From NCBI GenBank assembly GCA_001628485.1, contig LURR01000031.1, forward strand, positions 1-36,882: 36,882 nt of DNA, given 5' to 3'. Origin of the DNA: Marine group II euryarchaeote REDSEA-S11_B3N4. GTDB taxonomy: Archaea > Thermoplasmatota > Poseidoniia > Poseidoniales > Thalassarchaeaceae. The notes under the pieces are model-generated. The model was not told where the DNA came from. It saw only the letters and a program-made list of their open reading frames with translations, and made no database searches. A program made the translations under genes and the position numbers. The first letter of the stretch is position 1, and every line of letters starts with the position of its first letter. Shown here in pieces: positions 16,864-25,462 of this stretch.

Positions 16864-16940
16864 GCCACTGTAGCTTAGACTGGTAGAGCGTCTGATTCGT
16901 AATCAGAAGGCCGGGAGTTCGAATCTCCCCAGTGGCTCCA
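16864..16940 (+). tRNA. tRNA-Thr (anticodon CGT), CCA encoded
   Basis: Acceptor GCCACTG/CAGTGGC; D-stem GCTT/GAGC; anticodon arm TCTGA-TTCGTAA-TCAGA; T-arm GGGAG-TTCGAAT-CTCCC; 3' TCCA. Confidence 0.96.
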
Positions 16941-16964
16941 CATTGGGGCTGTGAAAAATGGGTG

Positions 16965-18200
16965 TTAGCCGAACTTCCGGAAAGACTCCTTCAGAGAGGC
17001 GATCACAGGCATTGGTTCCCCAGACAGGAAGCTCATGGTTGATCCCCCTCCAGTACTGTTGTGCGAGACTAGAGAGGATACGCCCCTGCTATTGACCAGG
17101 GCGCTGGTATGACCGCCTCCGATTATGGTCATTGCATCTGTCTCAGTACACATATTGAGAATCTCTATGGTACCAAACGCGAAGTCGGGGAGCTCGAAGT
17201 AAGATGCTGGGCCGTTCCATAGAATGCATCCTGCATTCTCAACTAGTGGCTTCAGAGATGCAAGAGTCTGGAGTCCGATGTCATAGATTGGATCCTCTGT
17301 AGGCAGATCTGAGACGGATAATGGTTTCCTGCTACCCTCTGATTCAACTGCCACGTCAATTGGAAGGAATATCTTCTCAGGATTTTCCGAGAATATCCTC
17401 TTCCCGGTTTCCCATGCAGTTTCGAAATCGCGACCAAGGGTGGTTCTGATGAAATCCTTGTTCCTATCGCCAATGTCGTTTCCTGCAACCCATAGCATTA
17501 GATTCCCGGTAACTCCTACGAACGCAATCTTGTCCACCTGGCCCTTAGATATCAGGTTCAAGGCAACCCTGACTGAGTCGTCGCATTTTGCTCCTCCAAG
17601 GATTGCAAGGTATGGATTGGGGGGATTCTTCAGTGCTCTCCTCAGATTCCTAATCTCTTTCTCCATCAGAGTTCCAGCCACACAAGGAATGGAGTTGGTG
17701 AATCCGGTAAGCGTGGGGGACCTGCGATGAGCGGCTGCGAATGCATCCGTGACGAGTAGGTCAGAAACCGAGGATAAGCGGGACACTAGTGAGGTGTCTT
17801 CAGTCTGTTTGTTGGAGTCGTACTTAGTCCCATATTCCTCCTCATTCATCCTAACATTATCGAGGAATATCATTTCACCATCGGAGAGAGACTTGATCGC
17901 TTCAATCGCTACGTCCTCACAGATATCTGGAACGAATCGGATTTGTTTTCCAAGAAGTTTGGAGAGGCGGTCACAATGCTTCTGCATATTAGTGAAGTCG
18001 GATTTGCCAGGTCTGGACTGATGACCCATAATCACTACACGAGAAGAAGATAGGGCGTCCAGAGTTGGGATTATAGCTTTCAATCGTCCATCGTCCAGCA
18101 ATCTCCCTGTTGAGGGTTCGAGCGGAGAATTGACGTCCACCCTGTATAGGACTGTACGACCACTGAGGTCAACATCGTCGAGGGTGAGAACCCCTTCCAC
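16965..18200 (-). CDS. pgk: phosphoglycerate kinase; start re-assigned to GTG near 18200
   Basis: 'TLDDVDLSGRTVLYRVDVNSPL', 'VIMGHQSRPG', 'LAILGGAKCDDSV', 'LWNGPASYFE', 'IIGGGHTSALVN'; the listed ORF start (18314) lies inside the divergent gene. Confidence 0.93.
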   Translation of the reverse strand: MEGVLTLDDVDLSGRTVLYRVDVNSPLEPSTGRLLDDGRLKAIIPTLDALSSSRVVIMGHQSRPGKSDFTNMQKHCDRLSKLLGKQIRFVPDICEDVAIEAIKSLSDGEMIFLDNVRMNEEEYGTKYDSNKQTEDTSLVSRLSSVSDLLVTDAFAAAHRRSPTLTGFTNSIPCVAGTLMEKEIRNLRRALKNPPNPYLAILGGAKCDDSVRVALNLISKGQVDKIAFVGVTGNLMLWVAGNDIGDRNKDFIRTTLGRDFETAWETGKRIFSENPEKIFLPIDVAVESEGSRKPLSVSDLPTEDPIYDIGLQTLASLKPLVENAGCILWNGPASYFELPDFAFGTIEILNMCTETDAMTIIGGGHTSALVNSRGVSSLVSHNSTGGGSTMSFLSGEPMPVIASLKESFRKFG

Positions 18201-18298
18201 AGTAACTGGACTGAGGGTTTGGTTTTGGCCGTTGTGGACAAAAATTTGATTGTTTTTTACCCAAAACTGCTTTGCGCTGTGCCCACTCAAGCGGTTAC

Positions 18299-19552
18299 AT
18301 GGACTGGGACACATCGCTACTAGTCGGCCCTGAAGGCGAAGACTGGAGAGTTCCAGTATCAGAGCTCGAGAGCAGGCAGGAGAGGCTATCTCTGGCCTTG
18401 GCAGAAGAGGGCTTCGAGTCGGCGTTTATCGAGGACCCTGTGGAGTTGTATTGGCTCACTGGAGGGAGGCAGAACTCGGCATTCCTGATAGGTGCCGAGG
18501 GTTCTGACATTCAAGCAAGACACTGGGTACGCAGATCAGTAAAAAGAGCCACCTTCGAGAGTGGCGGAGATGACTGCCCACATGTAACAGAGAAGCACCC
18601 ACGTATGGGGGATCTGTCACAGATGCTAGTCAAATCCGGTTGTACAATGTCTCCTGCAATGTCCGGAGGAAAGATTCCACAAAGCCGGTGGAGTTTCATT
18701 CAGGGGAAGATGAAGGATCTCTCAGAGGGTGAACATGACTGTACTGAAGTCCTGTATGGATTGAGGGAAATAAAGTCAAACTGGGAATTATCTATGATCA
18801 GGGAGAGCGGCGAGGTAAACCGTTCAATGTTCGAAGCAATTCGAGACTCCGGTGGTCTTGGTAAAACAGAGTTGGAAATGGCCGGTGTTGCCGAAGAAGT
18901 CAGTAGGTCCTCGGGTTTTGGAGGTAGAATTCGGATGAGGAAGTGGCCGATGGATTGCGATAGGGTCGTAATAGCTGCTGGAAGATCGGGCGGAGTCCCA
19001 TCATATTTCGACTCCGCAGTGGGTGGTCTCGGGGCTAGTCCAATATCCTCACTTGGTGCTGGATTCGCCAAGGTAAGGCAAAATGAACCCGTACTAGTCG
19101 ATATCGTTCACTTGCACAGAGGATACGTTTCGGACTGCACTAGGATGTTCTGTTCAGGAAAGCTAGACGAAGAGTGGATGCTAAGATTGGAAGACATGAC
19201 CGAGATTAGCGAGTTGGTAAGAAGTAGTCTGGGGAAGGGCGACAATTGCTCTGAGGCTTGGGAAATTGGCTTTGATGCTGCTAAGGAAATGGGTCGGCAC
19301 GAGAATCTGATGGGAATGAAACCAGAGCAGGCGAGATTCCTAGGACACTCCATAGGATTGGAGCTTGACGAGACTCCGGTAATTGCAAAGGGGTTCGATA
19401 GGCCCCTTGAAATCGGAGGAACGATGGCGATTGAGCCGAAAGTTATCCACAGAGACGGGGCAATAGGGATTGAAGATAGCTGGACTAGGTGTTCGGATGG
19501 GATGGAGAGCCTGACTCCCGGTGCCGATCTGCCACCATTGATCCACTGGTAG
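18299..19552 (+). CDS. M24 family metallopeptidase (Xaa-Pro aminopeptidase-like)
   Basis: Metal ligand pattern retained: 'VLVDIVHLHRGYVSDCTRMF', 'FLGHSIGLELDETPVI', 'GGTMAIEPKVIHRDGAIGIEDSW'; ATG at 18299 preferred over listed 18272. Confidence 0.88.
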   Translation: MDWDTSLLVGPEGEDWRVPVSELESRQERLSLALAEEGFESAFIEDPVELYWLTGGRQNSAFLIGAEGSDIQARHWVRRSVKRATFESGGDDCPHVTEKHPRMGDLSQMLVKSGCTMSPAMSGGKIPQSRWSFIQGKMKDLSEGEHDCTEVLYGLREIKSNWELSMIRESGEVNRSMFEAIRDSGGLGKTELEMAGVAEEVSRSSGFGGRIRMRKWPMDCDRVVIAAGRSGGVPSYFDSAVGGLGASPISSLGAGFAKVRQNEPVLVDIVHLHRGYVSDCTRMFCSGKLDEEWMLRLEDMTEISELVRSSLGKGDNCSEAWEIGFDAAKEMGRHENLMGMKPEQARFLGHSIGLELDETPVIAKGFDRPLEIGGTMAIEPKVIHRDGAIGIEDSWTRCSDGMESLTPGADLPPLIHW

Positions 19553-19601
19553 TGCGAAATGTCACAGTTAGCCCTATCTCCTGATTCATCCGGGACATAA
19601 C

Positions 19602-19895
19602 ATGAGTGAGAGAGCGAGCCCTATCCACAGAGCCGTGGCTAGGGCGCTCAGGAAAAGAATGGACCCTCATGGAAAGCTGATTGTGGACCCTTCAATCCTA
19701 AAAGGAGTAGAAATTGATGAGTCTGGAATAGTGGAGCTTTGGATCAGACCCAACCACCCACATTGCCCCTGCTGCCTGGATGACCTGATTGACTTGAGGA
19801 GTTCATTGAAGGATCTTCGAGGGGTTCTTGCATGCCACATTGAGATCGTCGGAATTCCCGAGTCGGAAAGGTGGACTGCGGCCATTAACGAATGA
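19602..19895 (+). CDS. MIP18/DUF59-like (Fe-S assembly-type) small protein
   Basis: 97 aa; 'VELWIRPNHPHCPCCLDDLIDLRSSLKDLRGVLACHIEIVGIPESERWTAAINE' resembles the DUF59 core. Confidence 0.6.
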   Translation: MSERASPIHRAVARALRKRMDPHGKLIVDPSILKGVEIDESGIVELWIRPNHPHCPCCLDDLIDLRSSLKDLRGVLACHIEIVGIPESERWTAAINE

Positions 19896-19901
19896 TTGGC
19901 C

Positions 19902-20048
19902 CTATTCTCCCTTGCCTCCGCCCCAATTATTCCGCTCCTCTACCTCATTGAGCTTCTGGGACACCCTAGTGTACAACCACCAGGCCATAACGGAAATCCC
20001 GATAATTGAAATTGCTAGTGAGGTCATGAAGTCGGATGCATTTGCCAT
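19902..20048 (-). CDS. 48-aa single-TM membrane protein, absent from ORF track
   Basis: Translated by eye: MANASDFMTSLAISIIGISVMAWWLYTRVSQKLNEVEERNNWGGGKGE*; ATG lies 7 nt beyond the stop of the upstream co-oriented gene. Confidence 0.65.
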   Translation of the reverse strand: MANASDFMTSLAISIIGISVMAWWLYTRVSQKLNEVEERNNWGGGKGE

Positions 20049-20055
20049 CCCGAAT

Positions 20056-21144
20056 TCACCGGTCCTCCCATCTCGTCCATCTGCCAGTCTGCTTGTTGAA
20101 TCGCAATCCGGCCTTCTTCATCCACTTGTTGAACTTCGTAGCCCCCGCACCGGTTGCGATGATGAACTCCTCCCTGTCCTCTTGGGCCTGGATGTATCCC
20201 TTTGCAGCTATCGTCTGATCTATCCACTCATCTATGCTCATCAGAACACCAGAGAGGGTACTGGATTCCAAAGCGGCCTCCAATTCTTCTGCAGATGCAC
20301 CGGCAGACTCCAAGTCTCTCATCATCAGATCAGTTATCGAGCTTGACTGATCCCTGAGTGGAGCCCTAACGACCGGGAGGCGAGGCTTGATGTTCGGGTC
20401 GATTGAAATCCTAGATCCATTGTTCAGTCTAGATTCCACAGACTGGGCCATGGGAGCGTGAAATTCCTCCTCGCAGTCCCAGCATATGAATGAGAAATCG
20501 GAGGGGCTCTCCATGATATTGCTACCCCTGGGGTCCATCTCCTCCCCACAGTGCGGACACGCGTGCAGGCAGAGGACCGGGGCGATCTTCCTGCGGAAGT
20601 CTACGATATCCTGAGGAGTCCCGTCCAATTCTAGCATCTCATGATCCCTAGCGGCCTCGAGGCCACGAGTCTCGAGTTGGTCCCTAAGCTTCGATTTCTG
20701 CTCGTCCTTGGACTCATCGTCCAGGTTGTTCTCAAGCTTCACTATCAGCTCAATCGTCTTCCCGAGGCGGTTCATCACTAGCTTCTTGTTTCTGAAGTCC
20801 TCAACCCTTGCTAGACGAAGTTGCTCCTTCTTCTCCTGCAATTCGGCATGGATGTCCTTCTGTTCTCGCTTGAAACGGGTCTCTTCTATCTTGTCGACCT
20901 TCTTCTTGTCATCGGAGAGAACGTCCGCGAGGAAACGCTGCCTGCTCGACGACCTCGGTCCGGACTTTACGGCGTCCAAGACCGAGTTTGCCACCTCCTT
21001 CTTTATGCCATAGTTGTTGATCAGTGTCTCGGAGTCTAGCTTCTTCAGGTCACCGATCTTGATGCCGCCGTCTGCGAGAACCTGAGCGGTCGTCTCATCT
21101 ATCCCCCTCCTCAGCAGAGCGAGATAGGTGTCCTTCTTTGCCAA
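20056..21144 (-). CDS. hypothetical protein: N-terminal helix-hairpin-helix-like region, coiled coil, zinc ribbon
   Basis: 362 aa; N-term 'LLRRGIDETTAQVLADGGIKIGDLKKLDSETLINNYGIKKEVANSVLDAV', charged coiled coil, 'CPHCGEEMDP...FICWDCEEEFH'. Confidence 0.85.
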   Translation of the reverse strand: MAKKDTYLALLRRGIDETTAQVLADGGIKIGDLKKLDSETLINNYGIKKEVANSVLDAVKSGPRSSSRQRFLADVLSDDKKKVDKIEETRFKREQKDIHAELQEKKEQLRLARVEDFRNKKLVMNRLGKTIELIVKLENNLDDESKDEQKSKLRDQLETRGLEAARDHEMLELDGTPQDIVDFRRKIAPVLCLHACPHCGEEMDPRGSNIMESPSDFSFICWDCEEEFHAPMAQSVESRLNNGSRISIDPNIKPRLPVVRAPLRDQSSSITDLMMRDLESAGASAEELEAALESSTLSGVLMSIDEWIDQTIAAKGYIQAQEDREEFIIATGAGATKFNKWMKKAGLRFNKQTGRWTRWEDR

Positions 21145-21240
21145 TGAATCCCTCCCTGAGTCCCAGACTACTTCACGTCCGGGGCAAGGCCTCGGAAGGG
21201 GGGGGCCTCTATCAAACCAATGTAGAAATGCGCTTTTGGC

Positions 21241-22149
21241 CTATTTCGAGGAAAGTTCGCTAACTATCGTCAACCAATCCAACGGGTCTAGATTCTCAGG
21301 CCTCATATCTGCCCAGTCGCTGGCCAATCTTGTGGAGTCAGTTGAGAGGATTTCAGATGAGGCCTTCTCCCATCTATCCCTGTGCCAACCGTTTATTCTC
21401 GAAATCCGAGAAGGTGGCTTGGACAGAAGGGTCCTCAGCTTCCTCCTCCTGTTTGCGAAGCAGTGCTTCGTGACCATCCGAAAAAGACGCTTGTCGATTC
21501 CGCTGGCTTCCTCCCTATTCACTGGCTTCATGACGACAAGTCTGGAGTTTACCCTGGGCGCTGGACTGAAGGAGCTCGGTGAGACCTTTCTATCCAGGAA
21601 AACGTCGAAGTCGAGCCATAGGTTGAGCCCCAACGGGCCGATATCGTAAGGGGGCGTTGACATCGCCATCCTGTGTGCGAACTCCTCCTGAACTAGAATT
21701 ATTGCAAGTTTTATTCCGTCTGATTCATTATACCGGGTTATTCTCTCGATTATCGGACTAGATATCTGATATGGGAGATTGGAAATCACATGGGTGATTC
21801 CTGCGGGCCAGTTCTCCTTGACTGCGTCCCCCTCTTGGATAATTAGAGGTTTTTCTCTACTGCCGAATACTCTTTCCAGATGGGCTACGGATTCTTCGTC
21901 AATCTCGATCGCCGTAACCTTGGCATGGCTTCTGAGGAGTGCCAGGGTTAGAGAACCTGGTCCAGGACCGACCTCGAGGATATGGGAATCTCTAGATGGT
22001 TGCTCGTAGAACTCGCCAGGAATTTCCATCGTCCTGTCTATGACTTGGTCATCTACCAGGTAGTGCTGACCCAGAGATTTTCTTGGGTCGCGATGGTCCC
22101 TAAGTAGATCCACCAATAGGCGAGTATCGAGGTCATCAAGCCCATCCAT
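21241..22149 (-). CDS. ksgA: rRNA adenine N6,N6-dimethyltransferase
   Basis: 'SLGQHYLVDDQVIDRTMEI', 'LEVGPGPGSLTLALL', 'VISNLPYQISSPIIERI', 'ILVQEEFAHRM'. Confidence 0.95.
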   Translation of the reverse strand: MDGLDDLDTRLLVDLLRDHRDPRKSLGQHYLVDDQVIDRTMEIPGEFYEQPSRDSHILEVGPGPGSLTLALLRSHAKVTAIEIDEESVAHLERVFGSREKPLIIQEGDAVKENWPAGITHVISNLPYQISSPIIERITRYNESDGIKLAIILVQEEFAHRMAMSTPPYDIGPLGLNLWLDFDVFLDRKVSPSSFSPAPRVNSRLVVMKPVNREEASGIDKRLFRMVTKHCFANRRRKLRTLLSKPPSRISRINGWHRDRWEKASSEILSTDSTRLASDWADMRPENLDPLDWLTIVSELSSK

Positions 22150-22150
22150 G

Positions 22151-22732
22151 TTACTTCTCTATGCGGACTAGCAAATCAAGTAAGCGGGGAGTCTGTGCTG
22201 TATCCTCCATCTCTTTCACGTATCGTTCAGCCAGTAGTCTAACCGACTCGATACCGCAGTCGTCATCAACGTCCTCAAAGGAGTTCCACCCGGACCCTCC
22301 TCTCTTCTGGACCATCTGGATAGCCTTCGCGTTACCTATTCCTGGAAGTAGTTGGAATGCGTGAAACTTGAGGGACATTGGACCTGCGCTGTTGAAGAAA
22401 GAGAGGTGTCTTTCTGGTTCTGAAGATATCGAAGCGGATAGTGAAGCTACTAGCTCCTGTTGTGATGAGCCGCTGAGATCCTTGAGGCGTACCTCGGAAA
22501 GGGGTCCGACATTATCCGAAGGGATGTCCACAGTTTCACCGACGGAGAAACCGGACGCATCGGACACTCTAGCCCTGAGGATGAACAGAGAGGGTTCGCT
22601 TATGCATTGAACCTCGTGACCGACGGGTCTCCTCTCCTGAATGTCCAGAATCCTGATCCTAGCTTCATTCTGGAAGGGGTCCCCAGCCTCGTCACCGGCC
22701 TCTTTGGAATCCCTAGGCTGCATATTCTCCAC
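22151..22732 (-). CDS. DUF655 HhH-containing protein
   Basis: 193 aa; 'FHAFQLLPGIGNAKAIQMVQKRGGSGWNSFEDV'; position between rpoF and ksgA matches archaeal synteny. Confidence 0.9.
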   Translation of the reverse strand: MENMQPRDSKEAGDEAGDPFQNEARIRILDIQERRPVGHEVQCISEPSLFILRARVSDASGFSVGETVDIPSDNVGPLSEVRLKDLSGSSQQELVASLSASISSEPERHLSFFNSAGPMSLKFHAFQLLPGIGNAKAIQMVQKRGGSGWNSFEDVDDDCGIESVRLLAERYVKEMEDTAQTPRLLDLLVRIEK

Positions 22733-22784
22733 GCTCTCGAGATTGGTTCTCCCTCATGAATGAGTTGTTTGTATCGGCCTTAGG

Positions 22785-23156
22785 CTAGAGCACGTGTTGG
22801 CGGATCACTGTGATGACTTCCTCGATTTCCGAGGTATCCATTGCGATTCTCTTGCTGGCGATAATTACCCTGACATCTGCTACCGTGAGTGGGGATAACT
22901 CTGCAATCTTGGCAGAGACCTCTGGATACTGCTTAAGTTTCTCATTCTCCATCAATTCGGCGAACAATCCGGAGAAGACCGCTGGATCGGTCTTGATTTC
23001 GTTGGACGGATGTCCACTGGCACTAGCCTTCCACTCTGCGTGCTGCAAAGCCATTGTCTGCTCGTAGGAAATCTCACCTCTCCTATCTATGGCCTCCAGG
23101 AGCTTGTCTCTTACAGTTGCGAAGTCTACGAATTCTCTCTCAGTCACTTTTACCAC
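22785..23156 (-). CDS. rpoF: DNA-directed RNA polymerase subunit F (Rpb4-like)
   Basis: 123 aa; 'RDKLLEAIDRRGEISYEQTMALQHAEWKAS' and 'ELSPLTVADVRVIIASKRIAMDTSEIEEVITVI'; synteny with L21e and DUF655. Confidence 0.88.
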   Translation of the reverse strand: MVKVTEREFVDFATVRDKLLEAIDRRGEISYEQTMALQHAEWKASASGHPSNEIKTDPAVFSGLFAELMENEKLKQYPEVSAKIAELSPLTVADVRVIIASKRIAMDTSEIEEVITVIRQHVL

Positions 23157-23450
23157 CTATTCTATCGGTCTAAGATGCTCTGGCCTAGCGACGACCGTCT
23201 TCATCATGTTCCCGTCCGCGACCCTGATGACGTAAGCCCTTCCTTGGGTACCGGCGATTTCTCCCGTCCTTCCCTGGAAGCGCCTGTGTGGCATTCCCTT
23301 CTGCTGGGCGCCATCGAGAACAATAGCGACTTTATCACCCTCCTGGTAGGTGTGCATTGTCCTGCCGATGAAGAGCCTCCTTCGCTCCCTCTTGTTCTTT
23401 CTGAGGATGCTGCGAGTTCCCTGTCTAGACCCCTTTGTCCTAGTAACCAT
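23157..23450 (-). CDS. rpl21e: 50S ribosomal protein L21e
   Basis: 97 aa; 'GSRQGTRSILRKNKRERRRLFIGRTMHTYQEGDKVAIVLDGAQQKGMPHRRFQGRTGEIAGTQGRAYVIRV'. Confidence 0.95.
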   Translation of the reverse strand: MVTRTKGSRQGTRSILRKNKRERRRLFIGRTMHTYQEGDKVAIVLDGAQQKGMPHRRFQGRTGEIAGTQGRAYVIRVADGNMMKTVVARPEHLRPIE

Positions 23451-23525
23451 GTTCTTACAACCCCATTATCGCGAATCCGGGCGACCTGTGGGGCGTTCTT
23501 AAGGACTCGGATGACGATGTTCTTC

Positions 23526-24992
23526 TCAGTCATCATGAATCTCTAGCACGTCCAGCCATATCACTTCACAATCTGCATCAAGGACTTCCCGAACAGAGGG
23601 CTTGGTTCTACCCTCGTCCGAGTGGACCAGTTCCTTGACGTATGTTCCTGCCTCGCATCTTAGCGTCAGCTCGATCTCGCCCCCCTCGAAACTGACATTG
23701 TCGATCGAGGTGACTTTCCGTCTCCTCGTCTTTGCAGCCCTCCTGTGAGAGACCCTCTTGGGAGTCTCTTGATCGATGATTTGTCCAGAAAGGGAGAGTA
23801 TTGCCTCCTCTGCTTTTTCCTCGTCATCGATTCCTTCTGCCCTGAATCGGATCGTGTATGTCTTTTCGGACCTGGACTGCTTGACCTCGTTGACCTTCTT
23901 CCTAGTACACCAACTCAACTCGTCTACCTCGACCTTGCCCGAGGCGTGAGTTTGGACCATGTCCACCAAATCTTTCGTTGGGAGGTTTCTCCTCAGCGGG
24001 CGTTTTATCTCCAGTACGAATGGCCTCCCCGATCCTAGGCAGCGAACATCGATGTCTTCCCTGCCCATCCCATGGAATGAGGTGTCCTCGGCTCCCAGGG
24101 CCTCCCTGATCGGTTCCCCGATTAGGTCCTGTACGGAGTCGACGTATTGGAGCCCGGTTCCCTCGCAAGATTCGCAGCCTCCTTTTCTCCCTCGGCAAGC
24201 CCTACATGGCCAGCGTGTCTGAGGGATTCCACGAGAGACCTTCCTGTACCTTCCGTGTAGGAAAATGGGCCTCACATCCACGTCCACCCTCAGAGTAAGA
24301 CCGTCTACGAGAACCATGACATCTGGCTTCTCCTTGACGAACTCGATTGTTTTATCCAACTCTCCTATCCTGGCATGAATTGCCTCGACAATTGCTCCTT
24401 TGAGGTGGTAAGAACCCTGGGCGCCGTATTTGCTCCTGATTCTGTCCTCTTCTTGGACAAGATCCTTGGGGAGATGGATTCCAAACTGCATGGTCTTGAA
24501 TTCGGTCTCTGACAGCTCTCCTAGTACCCTGTCCACGATATTCTCGATGTCATCGAACAGGTTCTCACACAGAGGGCAGTAGTCCTGGGCTATCTTTGAT
24601 TCCAGTTCATTGTCTCTGGAGTATGCCTCTTCCCTGATTGATGCGCCGGCCTCTGAGGAATCCCCCTTGATCAGGCGACCAGAGACTCTAGCCAGGCAAT
24701 GGTTGCAGACGCCTATCTTGATCACATGAGCAATCCCGAGTGGAGCGGGGCATGGCGGGGAGTCCCAGTTCACCGTGCTTCCTTCGAAGTCGAAATCATC
24801 GCCGTCGAACCAGATTTCTTCCTGTTCCATTTCAGCCTGAGTGTCCTCGTTCTCGTTCTCGGACTCGGATGAGGCGTAACCGGCTGAAGCATAGAGCTGC
24901 CACTCGTCCTCTTCATCCAGCTTCGTGCCGGAATCCTCCGGTTCTCTATCTTCCATGTTATCCCCACCGAAGAGGCCGGGAAGACCGGTCAC
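23526..24992 (-). CDS. pus10: tRNA pseudouridine synthase Pus10 with long acidic N-terminus
   Basis: 'PIFLHGRYRKVSRGIPQTRWPCRACRGRKGGCESCEGTGLQYVDSVQDLIGEPIREALGAEDTSFHGMGREDIDVRCLGSGRPFVLEIKRP' Pus10 signature. Confidence 0.95.
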   Translation of the reverse strand: MTGLPGLFGGDNMEDREPEDSGTKLDEEDEWQLYASAGYASSESENENEDTQAEMEQEEIWFDGDDFDFEGSTVNWDSPPCPAPLGIAHVIKIGVCNHCLARVSGRLIKGDSSEAGASIREEAYSRDNELESKIAQDYCPLCENLFDDIENIVDRVLGELSETEFKTMQFGIHLPKDLVQEEDRIRSKYGAQGSYHLKGAIVEAIHARIGELDKTIEFVKEKPDVMVLVDGLTLRVDVDVRPIFLHGRYRKVSRGIPQTRWPCRACRGRKGGCESCEGTGLQYVDSVQDLIGEPIREALGAEDTSFHGMGREDIDVRCLGSGRPFVLEIKRPLRRNLPTKDLVDMVQTHASGKVEVDELSWCTRKKVNEVKQSRSEKTYTIRFRAEGIDDEEKAEEAILSLSGQIIDQETPKRVSHRRAAKTRRRKVTSIDNVSFEGGEIELTLRCEAGTYVKELVHSDEGRTKPSVREVLDADCEVIWLDVLEIHDD

Positions 24993-25040
24993 CTCGATGT
25001 GGTTCGGTGGGGAATCGAGGATTTGAGTGTTCGTATTGGA

Positions 25041-25379
25041 CTAATCGGATTTTGTTCCGTGCTCCTCACAGACCTCTCTGAGGTGGGAGAACGAGTGGAT
25101 CCCGCTAGAGCAACCCGTCGGCCACTCGAGTTGGATTCCGTAATGGCCCACGGGACTCGCCTTCGGCTTCTCCAGCCTGAGCCTCATTATCTCCTGCTCG
25201 AATTCTATTCTCCTCTGTTCGTTTTCCTGTCTGGGCTTGCATTTCGCGCATTGGCAATTGGAGCGTATTTTCAGATAGCCTAAACGAAAAGACTCGCCAT
25301 CAGCAAACCTCATGATGCAGTATTCGTCTTTCCTATCGAGTTCCACAAGCAATTCTCGGGACATTGCACCACCAGTCAA
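25041..25379 (-). CDS. DUF971 (gamma-butyrobetaine hydroxylase-like N-terminal domain) protein
   Basis: 112 aa; 'YGIQLEWPTGCSSGIHSFSHLREVCEEHG' matches the DUF971 core; extra 'CQCAKCKP'. Confidence 0.8.
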   Translation of the reverse strand: MTGGAMSRELLVELDRKDEYCIMRFADGESFRLGYLKIRSNCQCAKCKPRQENEQRRIEFEQEIMRLRLEKPKASPVGHYGIQLEWPTGCSSGIHSFSHLREVCEEHGTKSD

Positions 25380-25462
25380 TATAATTGAAGAGGAGGGGGC
25401 ATAAGATATGATGCATTTGCATCGTCACAAAGAAAATCTACCTCATTCTGGTGGATTGTCTG

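Noticed and set aside
21180-21230. G-rich run and GGCCTC repeats between KsgA and the HhH/zinc-ribbon gene
   Set aside because: Short, low-complexity; could form by chance and no further support.
23204-23536. 110-aa minus ORF overlapping L21e
   Set aside because: Only about the first 27 residues are outside L21e and Pus10; no supporting signal for a separate gene.
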